The position numbers were made by a program, and so were the translations under genes. DNA of 64,000 bases from Cornus controversa (lineage: Eukaryota; Streptophyta; Magnoliopsida; Cornales; Cornaceae), in contig CM048846.1 in NCBI GenBank assembly GCA_026545225.1, positions 18,836,501 to 18,900,500 on the forward strand, written 5' to 3'. The notes below the pieces were generated by a model. That model was not told the origin of the DNA. It was given only the letters and a program-made list of their open reading frames with translations, and made no database searches. How positions within the stretch are numbered: the first letter of the stretch is position 1; each line of letters starts with the position of its first letter. Below are positions 35,884-48,669 of the stretch, piece by piece.

Positions 35884-38762
35884 GCTTTGTGGGGAGTTTT
35901 GGGAGCAGCATTTGGCGAATTACGGAAAGCTGTTCTGGATGTGAAAGACAAATCCATCAACTTCAAGTCCAACCTCGACCGACTCGAATCAAGACTCAAT
36001 TCCGTCCTACCAATTGTAATTGAGATTGGCAAGCTGGACAAAGAATTGGGCATTCCCGTGGAAGAATCCAAAATGTTCACTGATCGGTTGATAGAGTCTG
36101 CGAAGCTCGTCCGCAAGTGCTCGAAAACCCAGGGTTGGAATTTCTTCAAGAAGGCTTCCTACTCGAAGAAGCTCATCGAAATGGAAGATTTGCTTGTGAA
36201 ATTCTTTCAGACCGACGTGCAAGCTCTGATGACAAGGGATAGCAAGAAGATTCTGATGATGGTGAATGAAATTGATAGGAAATTGGATAGAATGTCGTCG
36301 AGTACAAGGAAAGGTGGGCGGGTTAGTGATCACAATGTGTTTGTAGGTTGTTGTAGTGCTCCGAGAGTTCCAGATTTTATTGTTGGATTAGATGTGCCTC
36401 TTCAAGAATTGAAGATGAAGTTGCTGAAGGATGGTGAACAGGCGGTGGTGCTCTCGGCTCCTGGAGGATATGGGAAGACTACGTTGGCCAAAATGCTCTG
36501 CCATGATGTCGAAATTGAAGGTATTCATATAGGGATTATTATCTCATCTTCTTGGCATTGTTGTCATGCTTAATTTTTTATTTATTTATTTATTATTTTT
36601 TGGTGGTAATGGTTACGTGCTTTAGGAACTACTAATTTGCAGATTGAGAAAATGCTTTTGGTGTGTCTTTATATCAAATTGAACCATGCTACTGTCTAAA
36701 TTCATCTAAAGGCCTTTAAATTTTGGTTCAAGGTCATAGGAGTGAAGTTTTGGAAGTTTAGTAGCATTGATTGTAATTCAGTGGTCGCATAGAGTTCTGT
36801 GGTGGAACAGTCAGTTTGGGTTTAGTTCGAACCACTAGTGATAAATATTTATATATTATATAATGCACTTGTTTAATTTTGATTGATAGAAAATATAATT
36901 TATCAAATATATATATATATATATTTGCTTTTGGTTTTTCATTTGATTGGTATGTGTGTGTATATATATATATGCCATAAAGCCCAAAACTGTATAACCG
37001 AGCGGATGATCTGAAGTTTGGTTTGATTTGGTTCCACTGGTTCTAATTGTTCGGTGTGGTTCCAAAATTTGTGTCACAATTGGGACGGGTTTGGTTCTAT
37101 TCATCCCAAAACTAAACCATGTACACCCTTACATAGAACTTGTTTACTTATGTTATCTTAAAACAGTATTCAAGAAACAAAATAATTTTTGAAAGAACTA
37201 TAAAAGACATTTCTTTGAAATCTGCCCCTTTTATTTTCCTTCTTTCAAACCTTAGAAAACTATCAACCAAATGCATTTTGGAATTTTTTTCTATTTTTCA
37301 GTTCTACTCCCAAAGAAATAAAGTAAGTAGACCCACAGTTTTTGCTAGAACATGTATTTGGTTGATTCCTCACTTTTATTTGATTATCAAATTTTTACTT
37401 CAAAAGAGAAAGTTGTTACTAGATCTTTGAAAGCTTGGAAGCTTGGTGAGAATTTAATCTAGAAACTTCAAATTTTTAATGGTGTTACATTCTGTACTTC
37501 TAACCTATTTGAAAATACCATGCTTGGACAGGAAAATTTCAGGACAATATTTTCTTTGTCACGGTTTCGAAGACACCCAACCTCAAGATCATTATTCAAA
37601 ATATGTTTCAACATAAGAACTTTCAGGTGCCTGAGTTTCTAAATGAGGACGATGCAATTAACAATTTGGGAAACTTGCTGAGCCAGAATCAAATAGGAAC
37701 GAGTCCTACGTTGTTGGTCCTAGATGATGTATGGTCTGGATCAGAATCTCTTATTCAGAAATTCATGTTCCCAATACCAGAATACAAAATATTGGTTACA
37801 TCAAGATTTGGATTTCCTGGATTTTATTCTACGTATAAATTGGAACCGTTAAATGATCAAGATGCCATGGCTCTTTTTCGTAATTCAGCATTTCCTCAAG
37901 GTGGGAGCTCCAATATACCAGATGATCTTGTCAACGAGGTACAACACAAACGCTTGTATGGATAAGAGCTAACATATTTTTTATTACTTGTCTGATAGAA
38001 TTATGAGTTTGTACACACAGTATGCTCTTGCATGTTTTACTTTTGCATCACCAATTTTTTTAATGATTCGAAAAATATAAAATATGCAGCCTTCAATACC
38101 ATGATTTTTTTTACTTCAAAGTTTGCATATCAGAATAAATTTTTTTTTTTCATTCTTTTTTTCAATGAAAAATTCATGGTTAGTATATCCTAATAGTTTG
38201 AATATTCTAATAGTTAGTGAAACAGTGATTGACTTCTGGCCAACTAGGGATTGGAACCTTGACCAAAATTATGCTTTCAAATTAGAAGTATGAAAATGTT
38301 AAATTCACTTAATTGAACAAGAAGAAGTAGAGCTTCTGTTTACTTAATTATCTGCAATATATTCTGCATTAGTTCCATTTAGTTGAAGATCAAGTAGTAG
38401 AGTTTGTATATACTTGTCTGCAATTCTGTGATACTTTGAAGTAGAGTTTGTCTATACTAGTCTGCAAGTCATCACTACTTTAGTTTAATTTGCCACAACA
38501 AATTGCAGATGGTGAGAGGCTGTAGGGGATTGCCTCCGGCCCTTACAGCACTTGGTGAATCACTATGTGAACAAGCTGAGGTGATATGGAGGCATGCACT
38601 GAAGCAAGGATGTGAAGGACAATCCATTTTTGATTCTAACAGTGATGTGCTTATTGGTCGCCAAACTAGCATAGATGTCTTGCTGAAAAAACAAATGTCA
38701 AGGAGTGTTTCCTGGACGTAGATTCATTTCCTGAAAATCAAAGTATCCCTGCCACCGCTCTT

Positions 38763-40047
38763 TGATCACTATGGCGATTGAACCACACCTCTGTAAGTGG
38801 TTCATGTTTGGATCAAGTTGGTCCTCTCTTCCTTGCCCAAACAAGCATGGACGGAGCCAGCATAGGCCCGGGGGCAGCTGCCCCCGGGCCCAGGCTGGTC
38901 CATTAATTTTTAAATAAATATATGTATACTATTTGTAAACATTACATAATGCCCTTTAAAATTTTCTTTTTTCTAAAATCTCTTTAATTCCTTTTTTCGT
39001 TTCATTCTTACTCTTCAATACATGTATTTTTTTATTTTTATCAAATAAATTTGTATTATATTTCTTTAATCAAAACCTGTAGGGGAAAAAATCCTTGGAC
39101 AAATTATAGTGCGACATGTGAATTTATAAATCCGGAAGTGGGCCAATCCCATGAAAAATCAGGCCCATCAGCAATGATAAATTAACCGGACCTACAGATC
39201 GGCCCATCACTACGAGAGAGGAGCAAATTATTCGAATTTGATCCATTGCGCAAGGCCCGCGGAGGGGATTAGCTTATCCAACCCAATAAGAAGTTCAAAT
39301 TATATTAGGAAACTGATTAACTTGGAAGAAAAGAAGACTGTAAAAAAAAAAAAAAATTAATCCAAAGAGGATTCAAATTTTTGTTCTATAAATAGAGGGG
39401 AAAAACTAATGAAAAAGGGGAGTTTGCCCCAATTTCTAGAGCATACTATAATTTTCAATTTCTTTTCTGCATATATTCTTTTGGGTGTGTATGAGAAATT
39501 CACTTGTTCAAAACTGTTGAACTATTTTTTGTATCAGTACTTTGGCGTCGTATATGGGAAACAATAGTTTTTCGTATAAGTTAAGAAATCCACAATAATA
39601 GTGGATACACGAAGAAACACCTATGATGCAGCAAATATGGGGCGACTCCTAGAAATCAAAGGGAAGTGTCACCAGTACAGCAGAATGAAGCTGTGCGCCA
39701 ACCAATTGGTGATCTCTGAGCAAGGGTGGAACGCACGGAGAGTGCAAGGGGGCCTAGGCGCCAACGGAACGAATGGGCCGGGGTCGAGTAATCACTCGGT
39801 AAGCACATCTTATCACAACCATGCCATGAGCGGTGATCTACAGCCTGATCAATTTAAGGACGCTCAAAACGATCCTGCACAGATCTATCCAAACTAGAGA
39901 GCCCATTTGCAGCGAGAGATTGACAAAGTAAGGGGCGACAGAGCCCAGTATCCAACGGATGATGTCTTGTGTGTTAGTTTGCGAAAAAGGCCATCATGAA
40001 ATGATGGTCCATTCTATTCGAGGTGCTTGAAGGGGTGGACCGGATAT
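38763..40047. mobile_element. Insertion in NLR-B: LTR-element fragment plus scrambled filler
   Basis: This replaces the end of exon 3 and the start of intron 3. A probable LTR (39078-39536, TG...CA, TATA box near 39387) is followed by tttggcgtcgtatatggga, a gypsy-type primer-binding site region, and by about 350 bases of gag-like start (RRNTYDAAN at about 39604). The element is cut at about 39958, where NLR intron 3 sequence resumes (39958-40008). The first 310 bases are of unknown origin and contain a 26-bp GC palindrome. Confidence 0.6.
38865..38890. repeat. Perfect 26-bp GC-rich palindrome
   Basis: GGCCCGGGGGCAG followed directly by its exact complement-reverse, in otherwise AT-rich DNA. 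It could form a cruciform or hairpin. It lies near the left edge of the disruption in NLR-B. Confidence 0.9.
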
Positions 40048-41276
40048 AGGATGAAGACGATGCTCTTGCCAACATCTATGGCACTAGGATATTTGTTATT
40101 ATTGTATGCCTTAAAATTGAATTTTACCATAAGTAAACCTGGTTTACTCCCATTCACAGGAAAGATGCAATTGGGGTTGATGGCAATGAGCATTTTGTCA
40201 CGCAGCATGATCTGCTGAGAGAGCTGGCTATTCACCAGAGTAGCCAAGGGCCTGTAGAGCAGAGGAAAAGGTTAATTATGGACATAAGAGGAAATGACCT
40301 TCCCAAGTGGTCGATTAAACAAATGCAACAACCCTTCCATGCCCGCCTCTTGTCCATCTCTACAGGTTTGCTTATCTAACATTTTCAAAATGAAACTTGC
40401 TGAAGAATCTTTGTTTTTTTTTTTTTCTTTTTCCCCCCAATTCACAATGTGCGGAATTTGATTGCAGATGAAACATTCTCCTCAAGCTGGTGCGATATCC
40501 AACTGCCTGAACTTGAAGTTCTAATATTGAATTTTCAGACAAGGAACTACAACCTCCCAGAATTCATGGAGAAAATGGACCAATTGAAGGTTCTGATTGT
40601 CACAAATTATGGTCTCTGCCGAGCTAAACTGAGCAACTTTCCCTTACTTGGTTCTTTGTCCAGTCTAAAGAGAATGAGACTAGAGAATGTTTCAGTTTCT
40701 TTCCTTGGTAAATACTAAATCCACATTACAATTCAGTAATTTGCGGAAGATATCCTTGATTATGTGTGAGATTGGGGAGGCCTTTAGAAACTGTAGCATC
40801 GATATCCCCCATATGTTCCCAAATCTTGTGGAGATTGATATTGACTGTTGCATTGATTTAGTTGATTTGCCTGAGGGGTTTTGTGATATTGCCTGCCTTA
40901 AGAAGCTCAGCATCACTAAATGTCATGATCTGGAAGCACTTCCTGAAGGATTTGGAAGGCGTTACAAGTCTAGAAATGGTGAGGCTTCATGCCTGTACAA
41001 ACCTTTCGGGGCTACCTGAGTCAATCGGAAACCTCCATGAGTGAATTGCCAATGGGGATCAGTGGGCTGTCTGGTTTGGAAAAGCTTGATATGAGAGGTT
41101 GTGAATTTTCTAAGCTGCCGTCATCAGTGAAGGATCTTTACCAATTAAAGGGTGTGACATGCGATAAAGAGAGTTCCGATCTCTGGGAACCTTTTAAGAC
41201 TTCTCTCACTGATCTGAACATTAATGCGCTCGATGAAGACATCAATTTGAACTGGCTTCCCAATCTTCACTTCTGA

Positions 41277-42859
41277 GAAACCATTAGAAAATGGTGTATA
41301 ACCTAGGGTCTGTTTATTTATATTTGGTTATTTTTTGTTTATCATTGTTATTATTATTGTTAATGTTATTAAATATTTGGTGTTTCTGGGTGTTGGTGGT
41401 GGATGATTGTAAGTAAAGCATACTATTTCGAGAGACAGTGGTGTTGCATATCAAAGGACTGTTATTGAGTGTCCCAAGTGTATAATCAAAATATCTGTCA
41501 TTATTGTTAAAAAATTTATCTACATGATTTAATTTTGTATATTATATAGTGTGTGTATATATATATATGGAAGAAATGATTTAATTTTGAATCTCACACT
41601 TAATAATATGAGTATCTTACTGCTGTACCAATTAATGGTCTCCGTTCATAATTAAATCTAGTAAACTAATTTGCAGATTTAATTATAATTCGATTTAATG
41701 CAACTGCACTCACCTTTATCAAATAAACTCTTGGAAAAAATTTCACTATATTTAATTACCAAAACTTTATGGGACTAAGGTTGTATCTGACTCCTCTCCA
41801 TTGTTGAGGTGGAGTGGTTACTCCATCAAGTGGTAGACAGCTTTCCATGTTTAGTGAAAGCAGGAACAAAATACCATCATACCATGGCTATGTTTGGAAA
41901 AGGTAAATAAGAAAATTATATATATATAAAATTTACCATCATACCTTTTTGCATTTACATAACAAAATAACACATTAATGAATTAAAATTTTCTTGAAAA
42001 GTAATAGCACAAAAGATCGATATTCTTTCACTCTAACGACTGCCCAAGATGTATTAGACAAATTAGAACAAAAAATTAATAAAAATACCCTATTAATAAG
42101 ACCTCTTTTGAAAATTTTGTTAAAGGACTAATCATTTCTCTTCTAATCTTCTTACTTGGGAAAACAATCTCTCCTTTTTTTTTCCCTTCCCCAATTTTTA
42201 GACAAACATGAATTATGCTATTCCTCTATATATATATATTTTTTTGGTAAAATACATTGATCTCTCATTAAATTTTGGTCTAATTACACACGACATCTAT
42301 GTCTGATGTTTATTACACTATATTTCCTTGAGGTTAGACACTTGTTATCAATGACCTCCCCTCCCGTTATAAATTTTTTGAAAATAACTTAATTGTCCTT
42401 GTCTGTAATGAAATGACAAAAATAATATTAATTGGACTAAACCTCTTATACGCCCTTTGTACATATTTTTCCTTATATATGTGTATATATATATATATAT
42501 GTATGATGGCAAGATAGGTATTTCACGTTAAAAGATTTTTTATATTTAAAAGTATTAAAATATTATGAATAAAAATAATATTTTATAATATTTAAGAGTA
42601 TATGGTGTAATAAACGTCAAAATAATTGTCGAATGAAATTAGACCAAATTTCAGGTGGGAGGTCAATGTATTTTACTCTCTTTGTTTTCTTTTCAATTCC
42701 CTCAATCCAAACAAGTCGTTTTAATAGTACGGTAAAAAACGTTTGAATCAAAAAAAGCTTCACTGAATGAGTTAAGAATAAAAAACAAAAGCAAAAAATC
42801 AATTCCCTCCCATTTAAAGGATTAGGGTTTTCTGTGAAGAAGAAAACACATTGACATAG
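41277..42859. other. Downstream flank of NLR-B and unassigned spacer
   Basis: 41550-41905 matches the first 350 bases of the window. From there to 42859 no gene is seen; several short TA runs occur (about 41560, 42230, 42485). The final 90 bases lead into an NLR exon-1 stub. Confidence 0.6.
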
Positions 42860-42989
42860 ATGGCGGGTGAGCTTTTTGGAGGAGCTGCTTTGAAGTTCAA
42901 AAGAAGTTGGCGAGAAGGTTATGGAATTGGAGGACTCAATCCTGAAGTTGTTTCAAATCGAGGTTGGCCAAAATGCTCTGTAGATAAGA
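42860..42989 (+). pseudogene. NLR exon-1 stub, internally deleted
   Basis: Starts ATGGCGGGTGAGC (MAGELFGGAALKFKRS), like the N-termini of NLR-B and NLR-D. It then jumps, by deletion, to a piece matching the GLAKML-type codons after the P-loop (ggttggccaaaatgctctg at about 42961). It ends where a Copia LTR begins at 42996. This is a fifth recognisable NLR copy in the window, reduced to about 130 bp. Confidence 0.65.
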
Positions 42990-42995
42990 TGAAGA

Positions 42996-43476
42996 TGTTG
43001 GATTTTAATTCATACTCAACTTGTATAAATCAAAAATACTACAATAATTATAGAGGAGATTTAACTGACATACCTGATTGATGATATAACCTTTAGAATA
43101 CCTTTTAGTTTCTGCAAGAGATCCTTAGAGAGCTCTACCCTCACACTGAGAGTTGTCTTCCAATAGGGCTGAATAAGGGTTTAGAAATTCTTATATATAA
43201 CAACAATAGGAAGGGACGACTTCTCTACAAATAAACATACCTAAGTCTTTCTTCCTATCAAGGAAACTTAGATATCAACAGCTAAGATTAAATCCTACCA
43301 AATAAAGTTAAAAAATCACAATCCAATGGAGTAAATATTATACTGTCAATTACGTCACCACTGACAAGTATAACCCCAACCTATCAATTAACGATAATCA
43401 CATTACAATCCAATTTTAGAAAATAGTGCATAGGACCACAAAAAAATAATTTTTATTTATATTAAAATTTTCAACA
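42996..43476 (-). mobile_element. 3' LTR of the outer Copia element
   Basis: TGTTGGATTTTAATTC ... AAAATTTTCAACA, 481 bp. On its inner side the minus strand reads ccaagtgggaga immediately before the LTR, the usual Copia polypurine tract. Related LTR sequence occurs at 3913-4250. Confidence 0.75.
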
Positions 43477-43811
43477 ATCTCCCACTTGGTCTATGCACTT
43501 TAAGTTTTATAAAAACGACACTATGGATTGCAATACTTTAGAAAAGTCGAGTGCATGGCTACTCATTTTATTTTTTAGAAAAACACAATTATTGAAACAG
43601 ATGGATTGGAACTTTAAAACACTCTTTTTCATAGACTTCCTCAATAATGGAATATGAATGCGTAAACAAGTAATATATAAGTCTAAACAGTTCTATGGTC
43701 TCAAAATTGATTTCATCTAGGATTTGAACCAATATAGTGATTTTACTGTATTTTCATGAGATGTGCAAACTGCATATGGTCTAAATGCATAACTCATTAT
43801 CCGTCCTTCTT

Positions 43812-44135
43812 CATACCATCATAGTATGTCACTTGAACATATTATAACAAACCGCCAACCTCCTGTCTAGTGTGAGGATTTATCGATATGGAGTCAATCT
43901 CATATCTAGCCCAAGATATCCACAAGCTGCTTCATACTATCACGGTATGTCACCTGAATATATTACGACAAACCCTCAACCTTCTATCTAGTCTGAGGGT
44001 TTACCAATATGGAACCAATCCCATATCTAACCCAAGTTATCCTTAAGGAGTGTGAAACACTCCCACATGCAATTTAATAATTATGTTTAGATTTACCGAT
44101 GTGGTGTCATTCTCACATCTAGCCCAAACACTCTC
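43812..44135 (-). repeat. Imperfect tandem repeat, period about 119 bp
   Basis: Two units (from 43812 and from 43931) share a ttcata..atca..gtatgtcac start and a catatctagcccaag-like end. A partial third unit lies at about 44088-44130. It is located between the RNase H region and the 3' LTR of the outer Copia element. Confidence 0.75.
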
Positions 44136-45059
44136 ATGAGTGTAACATCACTTCCAGGCAAACATAATAGGACGTGCATCAATCATATATATGAAGATAA
44201 TAATAATAATAATGCATCATAACTTTATTTTGCATGCAAATAACTATCACTAAAAGACGTAAATAAACTAAAGAAAAATAACTATCACCATAAGGTGTAA
44301 ATAAGTTGAAAGCCAACTGTAATGTAACATGATACAAAATAAATATCAGACATCATAACACAATAACTCTTGAACACCTATCTGAATCACGTGTTCCTTA
44401 AATATTTGCAGCTAAATATCTTTAATGAGAGGATCTGTAATCATCTTTTCTATATCTACATGGGAACCTGAATAGTACCTTCCTTAATCTTCTCACACAC
44501 GAAAGGATGCCTTATACTAATGTGTGGTTGGTCAAATCTTCATTTTGCACATACTTAAAAATAACTTCATTATCACATAAAAGTACCAAAGGCTCATAGA
44601 TAGAGACATAACCTTCAAAAACTGCAATAAGGTCTTTTGAATCTAATAGCATCTTTGGTTACTTCATAACAACTGACCAACTATGCATATATAGTGAAAC
44701 TGTTATAATACATTGCTTAGATATTTTTCACAAGACAGCTAGCGCCCTGAGCCAACATAAAATAAATTCCTAAGTGGATTTTCTACTTGAGTAATCTGTA
44801 TAGTCTGCATTAGAATGACAAACCATCTCTAAGCAGTTTGATTTCCTGTATACCAATATGAACTATTTGATTCTCTAGAGATACCTCAAAACTTTCTTCA
44901 CTACCTTCCAATAAGAAACACTTAAATTTTGTTAAAATCTTCCAAGCATTCTAACCACAAAACTGATATAAAATCGAATGCACATCATAGCATACATCGG
45001 ACTCCTATCTATAGTTGCATATGTCTTGACATCAACTTGATTTCTCTCAATCTTATTCT

Positions 45060-45756
45060 TGTTGGACCCAAATTATTTTAGACTAAGAAAAAATTAATCA
45101 ACTACAAAGCCAACTAATTAAATAAACAATGCAAAGAAAATAAAGGACACCAATGATTTACGTGAAAAAACCCTCCAATGTAGAGGGTAAAACCCACGGG
45201 GCAAACTGACAATAACTCCACTATTGAAATTAACAGGTATAACGATACTCTCAAGTTTTTGCCCCAACTTTGAGAAATTACAGTCAACGTAAGAGAATAT
45301 AATATTTACTTTGACTACAAATAAACCCGTCCAATTACCCATTGGAATAAACCGATCCTGCCTAAGATTCAAAAATAGCAGTAAAAGTGTACCTTCGCAA
45401 ATTCATGAATTATCTCTCCTTGTCATTGCACCAAACATCGTCCGAAATCACCGCTCAAATTGGTCTTGCTTTATTGTGCCGCTCACCAAAGCAAAACTTT
45501 CTATTTTTCTTTTTGTCTTGCAATAGTAGTCTCCCAAAAGACTAGCCTTAAAAAGCAATCACGATTTTTCTTACTTTTTATATATTATCACAAATCGAGG
45601 CAACCAAGTCTTTTGCAAAATCAAAAACTAATATATGTTTAGAACACACGGTTTTCACTGCTCACGTACACATGGCCATTTATTTTTACTTTACGGTAAA
45701 AATAACAAAACACCCAATTGCAAATCTTTTGCTTTAACATGTGGGTGGACCCCACA
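45060..45756 (-). repeat. 3' LTR of inner Copia
   Basis: Aligned with 49825-50505; most differences are single bases and small indels. On the minus strand it is preceded by a purine-rich ggtggagggggaaaa tract, the second-strand primer site. Confidence 0.88.
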
Positions 45757-46338
45757 ATTTTCCCCCTCCACCCACGAAGGGAAAAACACCATGCACTCCT
45801 AATTGGAGCGCCTCCCTGCCATCTTGGCGCAGAACTCAAGCTTCTCTCTGGGAACAACTTTAGTTAACATATTTGATGCATTCTTGTCCATGTGAATTTT
45901 ATTCAACTGTAGCAACTATTCCCTAACCACTTCACGTATCTAATGATACATAACATCAATATGCTTCGTGCGAGAATGATACAACACATTCTTGCAATTT
46001 CATAGCACTTTTACTCTCATAGAATACTACGTACTCTTCCCGTTCCAAACCAACTCTTGAAAGAATCTCTTCATCGACAATAATTCTTAACTTGCTTTAG
46101 AAACAGCAATGTATTATGCCTCAGTCATAGACAAGGTAACACTCTTCTGCAATTTAGACTAATATGACACAGCTCCTCCTACAAAAGTGAATAAAAAACT
46201 CGATGTCAATTTTCTGTTATCAAGATCACCCGCCATGTCTGCATCTGTATAACCTTCCAAAACTGGTTTTGAACCCCCAAAGCATAAGCACGACTTGGAG
46301 TTTCCTCTCAAGTATCTGAAAATCTACTTTATTGCTTC

Positions 46339-47250
46339 CTAATGTTCTTTGCCAGGATTCGAAAGAAATCTGTTCACAACACCAACTGCATGAGCCATAT
46401 TAGGCCATGTGGACACCATTGCGTACATCAAACTCTTAACTGCAAAAGAGAAAGGAATATTTTCCATTGCATATTTTCCTTCCTTACTAGTAGGACACAA
46501 CTTCTTATTCAACTTGAAGTGACTAGCAAGAGGCGTACTAATTGACTTAGCATTTTTCATTTTGAACCTTTCAAACACTCGCTCAACATATCTCTTCTGT
46601 GACAACCACAACTTCTGGTTTCTTCTATCACAAGATATCTACATACTTAAAATCTGTTATGTGGCACCCAAGTCTTTCATATCAAAAAAAAATTGGATAA
46701 ATGTTTTTTTAATTTGCTTATGAGCTTAACATCTTTCCCAACAATCAACATATCATCAACGTAAAGCAGAAGGATAATGAAATTACTATTAGAGAATTTT
46801 CTGAAATAAACACACTGATTTGCCGAAGTTCTACCAAACTCATGCCCAACCATGAAAAAATCGAACTTCTTGTACCACTATCTTGGAGTCAGCTTCAAGC
46901 CATACAGACTCTTCTTTAACTTGCAAACCAAGTGCTCTTTCCATTTTACTTCATAACCCTCTAGCTGAACCATACAAATCTCTTCTTGCAAATCACCATG
47001 CAAGAAGGCTGTCTTCACATCAAGCTACTCAGGCTAAAGATTCAAGCTAGCTATTAAACTCAATATAACCCGAATTGAGCTAAATCTTCACCACTGGTGA
47101 AAAAATTTCATCAAAGTCAATGCCCTTTTTCTGACCAAAACCCTTCACTGCCAATTGAGCTATATATTTCACTAGCTTGTCACCATCATTTTTTTATTTT
47201 ACAAACTCATTTATTTTTTAATGCTTTCCTACCCTTAGGCAATTCCACCA
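46339..47250 (-). pseudogene. Reverse transcriptase region of inner Copia
   Basis: The C-terminal RT part is readable at 46339-46611: a SQKRYVERVFERFKMKN stretch, then an STPLASHFKL motif, then an SLMYAMVSTWPNMAHAVGVV stretch, as in TNT1-type elements. The rest of the RT lies at about 46700-47200 on the minus strand with many stops. Confidence 0.8.
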
Positions 47251-47825
47251 ACTCATAAGTATTGTTCTTTTGCAAAAAAACCCATTTTTTCTTACATGGT
47301 CTTCATTCACTGCACTTTGTCTTTGTGAGACTAGGCTTCTTGGAAAGTTTTTGGCTCCACCTCATCAGTAAGCATAATATACTTAGAAGTGGAATACCTA
47401 ACAAATGGTCGATGCTCTCTAGTGGATCTCCGTAGCTAAGGTCCTACAATATCTCTTGTAGTGGGTTGCTCCCCCTCACCACCACCCTCTATATCTGGCA
47501 AATCAACATCATCAAGTATCTCTGGAATATCAATCTCTCTCTCTCTCTTCTTCCTATACCTCTCCCCCATCTGTGACACTATGTGATGGAGAAGACATTG
47601 GTGTAAGGTCGGGAGCACCAACAACTCTAGGCTTTGTAGTCTTCTAAAAAAATTTCAACGTTTTATTCTCATGAAAAATCACATCTCTGCTTTTGATAAT
47701 TTTCTTCTTCCTTGGATCCCATAATTTGTACCCAAACTCTGCATCTCCATAACCCACAAAGACATAAAAAACAAGTTTATCATCTAGCTTTTGTCGCTAC
47801 TCCTTGGGTACATGTGCAAAAGTTT

Positions 47826-48430
47826 TCACCCAAACACCCTCAAATAGGTGTAAGAAATATCACGGCCACTCCACACTTTTTTTGGAATCTCAAAATCGAG
47901 TGGAACTGATGGAGACCTGTTTATTAGGTAGCAAGAAGTCCGTACAGCTTCACTCCAAAATGACTTAAGTAGTTTAGCTATCCTTAGCATACATCTAACT
48001 TTCTCCACAATGGTACGGTTCATCCTCTCAACCACACCATTGTGTTATGGAGTACCAGGAACAGTCTTCTTATAACAAATATCATGATCAACACAATATG
48101 CTTAAAACCCATGAGAAGTGTATTCGCCTCTATTATCAATCCAAAGGCACTTCAACCACTTTTTGGCCTCTCTTTCTACCATGGCATGAAATCTCTAAAA
48201 GTGTTAAAAAACCTGGTCTTTTGATTTAAAAAAATACACCACATCTTTCGTGAAACATCATCAGTAAAAGTAACAAAATATTTACTGCCACCTAAAGACT
48301 CCATCTCTATAGGACCACAAACATCATAATAAATCATATCTAACAATTCTAATTTCTTTTTAGCAAAGGTGTGAAAAGAGACTTTGTGGTATTTTTCAAA
48401 CAAACAATAATCACAAGGGTTTAATGTCAT
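47826..48430 (-). pseudogene. Integrase region of inner Copia
   Basis: The core begins in 48176-48430 (DMIYYDVCGPIEMESLGGSK, with the first catalytic Asp, then FVTFTDD). It continues after breaks in 47826-48035 (VERMNRTIVEKVRCML). Typical Copia integrase upstream of RT. Frameshifts separate the parts. Confidence 0.82.
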
Positions 48431-48669
48431 ACCTTTAGCAAAGGGAATGAGGGCTTATTTGCCAAAATTTGCAATCCTTTCTCACTCACGTGTGATAATC
48501 TCCTGGGCCACAAATTTGGTGATGAATTATCTTCAAATATATTCAGCCCATCTGAAAACATCTTTGCACGTGTCTTTTATAAAGTACAGCAAGTCGTTCC
48601 TCTCGCAACCACCAATGATACCATGGTGAGTTTCCACTTTCCGTTGCCAAAATAATTCTAATAACCCAG

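Larger units (their letters stand above)
35254..41276 (+). pseudogene. NLR-B: NRG1-type gene with a duplicated RPW8 domain, broken 3' half
   Basis: Exon 1 (35254-36520) is open for 422 codons. It holds an RPW8 domain (residues 1-135), a repeated linker (137-210), a second RPW8 domain (about 212-350) and the P-loop GGYGKTT (404-410, Tyr where the other copies have Cys). Exon 2 (37532-37938) is intact with LLVLDDVW and KILVTSR. Exon 3 begins at 38509; a 1-bp deletion near 38680 shifts the frame to a stop at 38719-38721, and the exon is cut at about 38762. A displaced exon-3 piece lies at 40048-40078. Exon 4 (40160-40365) is intact with QHD. Exon 5 (40468-41276) has a 7-bp insertion at about 40711 (stop at 40716), a 1-bp insertion near 40961 and a 38-bp deletion near 41040. 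The spliced transcript could still encode about 628 residues: RPW8-RPW8 plus part of NB-ARC, no LRR. Corresponds to NLR-D by intron 1 similarity. Confidence 0.85.

Noticed and set aside
36856..37104. Minus-strand frame in NLR-B intron 1
   Set aside because: It spans TA repeats and is not kept in the matching intron of NLR-D.
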